From contig JAFSJW010000043.1 in NCBI GenBank assembly GCA_017449265.1, positions 1 through 33,801 of the forward strand: 33,801 bases of DNA, in the 5' to 3' direction. Source of the DNA: Treponema sp. (lineage in GTDB: Bacteria; Spirochaetota; Spirochaetia; Treponematales; Treponemataceae). Positions 29,235-33,801 of this stretch are shown here, piece after piece. Made by a program: the position numbers and the translations under genes. Below the pieces are notes generated by a model, which was not told the origin of the DNA, did no database searches, and was given only the letters and a program-made list of their open reading frames with translations. Numbering within the stretch: position 1 is the first letter of the stretch; each line of letters begins with the position of its first letter.

Positions 29235-30752
29235 ATGATATGTAGTTCTGCAGGTCTTCTGAGACGAATCCTTTGTCTTTCTCTGCTTCTTTTTTTGCTT
29301 TTGCCTTTGCATGCACAGAAAACAGGACGTGAAGCCGGACTTTCCCCGTCAGAAGATATTACATTTGATGCAAAAAAAGCCTTTTCTCCGCCGAATACAT
29401 ACGGAACGCCCGTGCACGAGGACAATGACGGAAAAAAACACTATCTTGTGGCGGTGACGGGTATGCTGCTTCCCATTTTTGTCATTCATGCATGGAGCCG
29501 CTTTGTGGTGAATGCGGGCTGGGCACAGGTTTCGGCAAGTTCCTTCTGTGACTGGCGGCGGACGGTAGAATTTGATGATGATTATGTCTGGACGAATTTT
29601 GTCCTGCATCCTTTTCAGGGAAGTCTCTACTATATGGCGGCACGGAATGCAAATCTGAACCGCTTTGAGTCTCTGGGGCTGACGGCATTGGGTGATTTTT
29701 TGTGGGAATGGTTTGCGGAGACGACGCCCCCTTCTGTGAATGATTTGACCTATTCCTTTATCGGCGGTTTTGCCGTGGGCGAGATGATGTATAGGCTTTC
29801 GCTGGAGGCGGAGCAGATTGCCGATTTTTTTGGCTATGTGGTGAATCCCATGCGTATCTGGAGCGACCCGCTTACAGGGATAAAACCTCGGGGCAGGGTG
29901 GGGAATATCTACGAGATTTCGATGAAATATAAACTGGGTACAGTGCGTTCGTATTCATATTCCGCCTATGACAGCGTGCAGGCTCCCGCGGAACATTTTC
30001 CCATCTTTTTTTCTCCAGACCTTACCATTGTCTACAATGACCCCTACGGACATGATTCCAACGACCCCTACAGTCAGTTTGAATTCCGTTTTGCACTGGG
30101 CGTGGGGGCTGGTTCCGGCAGATGGCGGGGCATGGTAGGCGAGGAACAGGACCTCATGTATGACATCTTGCTGTCGTCAAGCGGCATGTTGTTTTCGCGC
30201 TCGCCTGATTTTGGCAGCGACAGAAAGACGACGGTGGGCATGGTGCTTGACTATGATGTGCGCTGGCAGTCTCTTATTGATTTTTCTGCGCTTGCGTCGG
30301 GCTTTGCCTTTAAACAGCAGATTCAACATGCCACTAGCACTACTGAATGGCAGGTTCATCTGGCATGGAATCTTTTGGGCATGACTGACTACTATTATTT
30401 TCACCGTTCGCCAGATTCAAACATGGCAGGTGCGCGGCGTGACTACAGTTATATGTTTGGACCCGCTGTCTTTTTCAGATGGAACTGGCTGACAAAAAAA
30501 GGATTTGCGATTAAAAACGATGTACATTCCTATGCCAATTATGATTTTGCTTTTCAGACTCAGCCGAATCAAAGCACTGGCTGGGAATTCATTACTTTTT
30601 ATGATGTGAATCTGGAAATGCCGCTCCCCAGGGAATTGTTTTTGGGGCTTGGTCTGACTTGCTATATAAAAAAGGCTGTGTATGCGGAGGTGGAAAATGT
30701 ATTTCAGCATGCATACTTTGCCAGTTTCTATCTGAAAAAGCAAGTGCACTAA
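29235..30752 (+). CDS. DUF3943 protein (copy 2), probable outer-membrane protein
   Basis: A 505-aa paralogue of the preceding gene. The signal sequence is RRILCLSLLLFLLLPLHAQ. Shared blocks are EDNDGKKHYLVAVTGMLLP, WTNFVLHPFQGSLYYMAARN, ETTPPSVNDLTYSFIGGFAV and IVYNDPYGHDSNDPYSQFEF. Aromatic-rich alternating strands and the terminal FYLKKQVH fit an outer-membrane barrel. It differs from copy 1 mainly in the N-terminal linker (TGREAGLSPSEDITFDAKKA). It has its own promoter. The role is unknown. Confidence 0.85.
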   Translation: MICSSAGLLRRILCLSLLLFLLLPLHAQKTGREAGLSPSEDITFDAKKAFSPPNTYGTPVHEDNDGKKHYLVAVTGMLLPIFVIHAWSRFVVNAGWAQVSASSFCDWRRTVEFDDDYVWTNFVLHPFQGSLYYMAARNANLNRFESLGLTALGDFLWEWFAETTPPSVNDLTYSFIGGFAVGEMMYRLSLEAEQIADFFGYVVNPMRIWSDPLTGIKPRGRVGNIYEISMKYKLGTVRSYSYSAYDSVQAPAEHFPIFFSPDLTIVYNDPYGHDSNDPYSQFEFRFALGVGAGSGRWRGMVGEEQDLMYDILLSSSGMLFSRSPDFGSDRKTTVGMVLDYDVRWQSLIDFSALASGFAFKQQIQHATSTTEWQVHLAWNLLGMTDYYYFHRSPDSNMAGARRDYSYMFGPAVFFRWNWLTKKGFAIKNDVHSYANYDFAFQTQPNQSTGWEFITFYDVNLEMPLPRELFLGLGLTCYIKKAVYAEVENVFQHAYFASFYLKKQVH

Positions 30753-30865
30753 AAAGAAAGCGTGTAGGGGTGCGCCTCAGGGAAGACGGTTTGCAGGAAA
30801 ATTATTTTTTTTCGATATACAAAGATTGTTTTTTTCTGTAAAATCAGTGCGGGTGGAAAAAAGCA

Positions 30866-32185
30866 ATGAAATGTAACAGCACACGAAACGGCAACGGCTA
30901 TGTAAACTTTGAGCGCGCGGTAACTGATTGTCTTCCGGCAGACGGCGGACTCTATATTCCGTCGGAGAGCCCTGACTTGCGCCGCTGGATTTTGTACACG
31001 AATGAACATACTCCTTTTGCAAGTATTGCCGGTGCGCTTACGTCCGCATGTATCAATGACGAGTTCAGTCCGATTATCTGTGAGACGATAGCGACGCGGG
31101 CCTTTCCTTTTTCGCCCAAACTGACCAAGTATACTGACCGCTTTTTTACGCTGGAACTCTGCAATACGCCTACGGGAAGTCACAAGGATTTTGGCATTTC
31201 ATACCTTGTAAACTGCATGGAAACGATTTTTCAGTTAAAGGGTGGATTTGCAATCTTTCTGGATGTGACGGTGGGTGAATTGGGAGCCAGTCTTGCGAGG
31301 GCACTGCGGGGCAAAAAATACCTGAAAGCCCTGCTCCTCTATCCAAAAGGAAAAATGCGCGGACTGGCAGAAAGTGATTATGTCTGGAATGGCGGCAATA
31401 TCTACCCGATAGAAATTGACGGAACGGAAGCGGACTGTCACCGTTTGGTAAGGGAAATTTTTTCTGACCGCGCACTGGTGGAAAAATTCCATCTGACGGT
31501 GGCGAACACTGCCAATATCGGACGGCTTATGCCTCAGGTTTTTTTCTATCCCTATGCCTTTAGCCGCCTGAAAAAAGACGTACATTCGGATATTTACTAC
31601 GCCATGGCTCCCGGAAATTACAGCAATCTGGTGGCTGGTCTTTACAGCTGGCGGCTTTCGCTTCCGCTGAACGGTTTTATCTGCCCCTCCACGAACGAAC
31701 TGATTCTGGACATGGAAGGACAGTGCGCCGTTATGGATCAGATGGTGCCTTTTGACAAGCGAGAACCTGCTGACCCTGCAAACCCGTCCAATTTGGAGCG
31801 GCTGGAAGACGTGTTCCACAACAATACCCTCATGCTCAAGAATCTGGTCTTTCCTGTGCAGGTAACGGAGGAACAGGTAGCCCAAGCCTGCCGCAAACTT
31901 TTTATGAAGTACAATATTTTTGCCGACCACTATACTTCATCCGCTTATGCAGCCGCCCAGAACAATCGGGAACTGACGGCAGATGATGAAGGCGTTGTGG
32001 TGCTGGTGGTGCGCGATCATCCTGCCCTGAGTGCGGATTATGTTAAGCATACGACAGGTGAAATGCCCCTCATGCCCGAAAACATTGCGGCGGTGCTCAG
32101 ACCGACAGTGCTGGGGCGGGAGGCTATGCCTGCAACAAGGCAGACTGTTGAAAAAGCACTGGCAGACTGCATGGCAGGATGCTAA
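30866..32185 (+). CDS. Threonine synthase-like PLP protein, divergent
   Basis: A 439-aa protein with the threonine synthase architecture. It starts CNSTRNGNGYVNFERAVTDC and LPADGGLYIP. The PLP lysine is at residue 107 in TPTGSHKDFG (usually PTLAFKDFG). The phosphate-binding loop, normally SGDTGSA, is VGELGAS at about residues 136-142. YYAMAPGNYSNLVAGLYSWR replaces the usual PSGNFGN segment. The lysine is kept but several conserved loop residues are changed, so it may act on another substrate or be regulatory. No hom or thrB neighbour is present. The ribosome-binding site is weak (GGTGG). Confidence 0.8.
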   Translation: MKCNSTRNGNGYVNFERAVTDCLPADGGLYIPSESPDLRRWILYTNEHTPFASIAGALTSACINDEFSPIICETIATRAFPFSPKLTKYTDRFFTLELCNTPTGSHKDFGISYLVNCMETIFQLKGGFAIFLDVTVGELGASLARALRGKKYLKALLLYPKGKMRGLAESDYVWNGGNIYPIEIDGTEADCHRLVREIFSDRALVEKFHLTVANTANIGRLMPQVFFYPYAFSRLKKDVHSDIYYAMAPGNYSNLVAGLYSWRLSLPLNGFICPSTNELILDMEGQCAVMDQMVPFDKREPADPANPSNLERLEDVFHNNTLMLKNLVFPVQVTEEQVAQACRKLFMKYNIFADHYTSSAYAAAQNNRELTADDEGVVVLVVRDHPALSADYVKHTTGEMPLMPENIAAVLRPTVLGREAMPATRQTVEKALADCMAGC

Positions 32186-32202
32186 AAGTCTAGTGGGCAG
32201 AA

Positions 32203-32256
32203 AAAAGCCAGACTGTGAACTGCATTTTGTGAAGTGCAGGTGTCAGTCTGGCTTTT
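32203..32256. terminator. Bidirectional terminator between convergent genes
   Basis: AAAAGCCAGACT (32203-32214) and AGTCTGGCTTTT (32245-32256) form a perfect 12-bp stem, with an inner CTGCA/TGCAG stem. T-runs flank both sides. It serves the threonine-synthase-like gene and the converging amylase-like gene. Confidence 0.85.
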
Positions 32257-32277
32257 GTTTTTAGCGATTACGGTCTC

Positions 32278-33801
32278 TTACTTCTTCTTTTTTGCGGCTG
32301 GTTTTTTTGCAGTCGCTTTTGTTGCTGGCTTTTTTGCGCTTGCTTTTGTAGACTTTCCCGCCACGCTTTTCTTTGCCTTTACCACTTTGGGAGCAAAGGA
32401 CAGTACAAAGGCATCGCAGTGGTAGGCGGCCTTATCCTTTGCCTTGGCAAGCACCTTGTAGAGGGCAAGCAGTTTTTCCTGTTTTGCCTTTGCGCTAGAC
32501 AGCAGGGGAATGGCAATGGCAAGGAAGAGGCTGGAATCAGTCAGTTCTTTGTTGAACCACGCCACGTTGTCGAACCAGTGCGCTTCGGTCAAAAGCCATG
32601 CGTCCTTGCCCTGTGTGAGCCGGGAAGCAATCAGGTAGGCGGCATCTTTTTCTGTCTGCTTGCCAGTAAGCGTAGGCTGTTTTTCTGCCGCCAGGGCGAA
32701 TGTGCGGCTCAGGAAATTCCATACATGCTGCTCGCCCGCGCCCGCTTCCTTGAGGAATTCATAGAATTTGCGGTCAAATGCCCAGCGGCGTGCCAGTCCT
32801 GCTTCGGCAATCTTTCCGACAAGCGCATAGCAGATTAAAAGCAGTAGACCTTCGTTGTGGGCGAGGGCACCTGCGTACAGGTAATCTGCCGCGGTTGTTG
32901 CCTTGGAAAGTTTTGCAATCAGTTTTTCGTAATCCTGCTCGCCCAGCGGCTTGGTCAGTTTGGGAACCGCTTTGACGATTGCCGTCATTTCTTTCTTGAA
33001 CTGGGCAAAGAGTTTTGCGGCGGGCGGAAGGACTTTTGCTTTCTTCTTTCCAAAGTGTTCCCGCTCTGCGAACTGATTTGCCACTTCGTAGAAATGGAGG
33101 GCTTTTTCTTCCATTGCTGCCAGTATTGCTCTGACCGTAGGAGTCTTAATCTTTTCTGCCTTGCGTTCTTTTGCCGTAAGCAGGAGGGCGTGTACTTGAT
33201 TGACCAAATCCGCCGTGATGAGGGGCTTTAATGCGTCGTACAGTTCGCGGTAGTGGTATTCCTGCCATGCGATTTCCATGTCAGGCGTGCCGCGTCCGTT
33301 CAGGAATGTGCAGAGCGTGCTCCACTTGCCCTCTTCATCATCTTTTTCCTCGCGGATATTCCAGAAGACCTGACTTTCAAAGCCATTCAGACTGGTGTAC
33401 ATGCCGTGGTCAATAATCTCGTTGTTCTTGCGGATATACCAGAGCCCAGAACGCTGTTCCTGAAAAATCATGAACATGTCATCACCACGGGTCAGCCCCA
33501 GTCCTTCGCCGAGAGTGCGGGTCACCTGCTGCTTGTCATTTTCGCCAGAACCAGTTTTTACGGCGTAGGGGCAGGACACTTTTATCCAGCCGTCCGCGCG
33601 GTCGTATTTGTTGTTATAGAAGACAATTGCACTTTCATTTCCCGCGCGGTTTGAGTAGGCGAATACGTTGTCATTTACGTAGCCGTTTGACCACACATCG
33701 TAAAAGAGGAAGTCTTCTACGCCGGCAAAGAGATAGCGTTTTTTTATCAGGGGGAAGATGTCATGCCAGTGGCGGTCAAGCAGATACTGGTCAGGCTTTT
33801 C
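32278..33801 (-). CDS. C-terminal part of a large amylase-like (GH13-type) protein with a Lys/Ala-rich tail
   Basis: The frame is open to the window edge (KPDQYLLDRHWHDIFPLIKK, then RYLFAGVEDFLFYDVWSNG), so the N-terminal catalytic part is outside. VNDNVFAYSNRAGNESAIVF, then YNNKYDRADGWIKVSC, resembles the C-terminal region after the barrel in large spirochaetal alpha-amylase-family proteins. The long middle part is helical. The last 35 residues are a histone-H1-like tail (KSTKASAKKPATKATAKKPA, ending AAKKKK). Activity cannot be judged from this part; the family call is moderate. Confidence 0.6.
   Translation of the reverse strand, partial: EKPDQYLLDRHWHDIFPLIKKRYLFAGVEDFLFYDVWSNGYVNDNVFAYSNRAGNESAIVFYNNKYDRADGWIKVSCPYAVKTGSGENDKQQVTRTLGEGLGLTRGDDMFMIFQEQRSGLWYIRKNNEIIDHGMYTSLNGFESQVFWNIREEKDDEEGKWSTLCTFLNGRGTPDMEIAWQEYHYRELYDALKPLITADLVNQVHALLLTAKERKAEKIKTPTVRAILAAMEEKALHFYEVANQFAEREHFGKKKAKVLPPAAKLFAQFKKEMTAIVKAVPKLTKPLGEQDYEKLIAKLSKATTAADYLYAGALAHNEGLLLLICYALVGKIAEAGLARRWAFDRKFYEFLKEAGAGEQHVWNFLSRTFALAAEKQPTLTGKQTEKDAAYLIASRLTQGKDAWLLTEAHWFDNVAWFNKELTDSSLFLAIAIPLLSSAKAKQEKLLALYKVLAKAKDKAAYHCDAFVLSFAPKVVKAKKSVAGKSTKASAKKPATKATAKKPAAKKKK

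Noticed and set aside
1..33801. CRISPR arrays, tRNA or rRNA genes, and an integron integrase
   Set aside because: I saw no regularly spaced repeats, no cloverleaf-like sequence and no tyrosine recombinase motifs in the translated frames.

Overview
This 33.8 kb window looks like accessory chromosome of a spirochaete, most likely a Treponema from a gut or oral habitat. The pointers are tandem DUF3943 outer-membrane-type proteins, a Treponema-style large amylase-like protein with a Lys/Ala-rich tail, recurring GGGCGTT...CTAACGC palindromic elements, and integron-type attC sites (a chromosomal integron is known in Treponema denticola). The species assignment is inference; there is no rRNA or tRNA to anchor it.

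Region 1 (1-6207) is AT-rich and carries six co-directional, tightly packed defence genes. They are the C-terminal part of a DUF2326/YydD-type ABC ATPase, a D12-class adenine methyltransferase, a McrB-like AAA+ GTPase, a LlaJI-family endonuclease, and KwaA and KwaB of the Kiwa anti-phage system. The first Kiwa gene overlaps the endonuclease stop by four bases (ATGA). An attC site follows directly, then a decayed second attC.

Region 2 (6208-16450) is a redox and electrophile-stress type cluster: two flavodoxins, an iron alcohol dehydrogenase, an antibiotic-biosynthesis-type monooxygenase, a cyclophilin-like protein, cupins, and LysR and MarR regulators. It has been reshuffled by duplication. 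There are two MarR genes with matching 45-bp operators, two cupins (one of which has lost its carboxymuconolactone-decarboxylase half), a uvrA-like pseudogene with at least three lesions, and gene ends left as fragments.

Region 3 (16450-20160) holds a RhuM-family gene and a TetR regulator between perfect 93-bp direct repeats, a threonine aldolase, and a piece of a hexapeptide acetyltransferase.

Region 4 (20155-24243) is AT-rich and resolves into two consecutive minus-strand integron-type gene cassettes. One carries a lipoprotein plus a ParE/Phd-type toxin-antitoxin pair. The other carries a complete DpnII-type (GATC) restriction-modification operon. Each cassette's 5' core heptamer is the exact complement of the inverse-core heptamer in its own 3' attC.

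Region 5 (24300-26070) is a flavin-reductase plus DUF4405 membrane-protein operon bracketed by inverted copies of one palindromic element.

Region 6 (26200-33801) looks more like host backbone: a FabF-type ketosynthase, two DUF3943 paralogues, a divergent threonine-synthase-like protein, and the C-terminal part of an amylase-like protein running off the window.

The main message is that integron-type recombination appears to carry whole multi-gene defence modules here (DpnII, toxin-antitoxin, and probably the LlaJI-Kiwa operon). No integrase gene is visible in the window.
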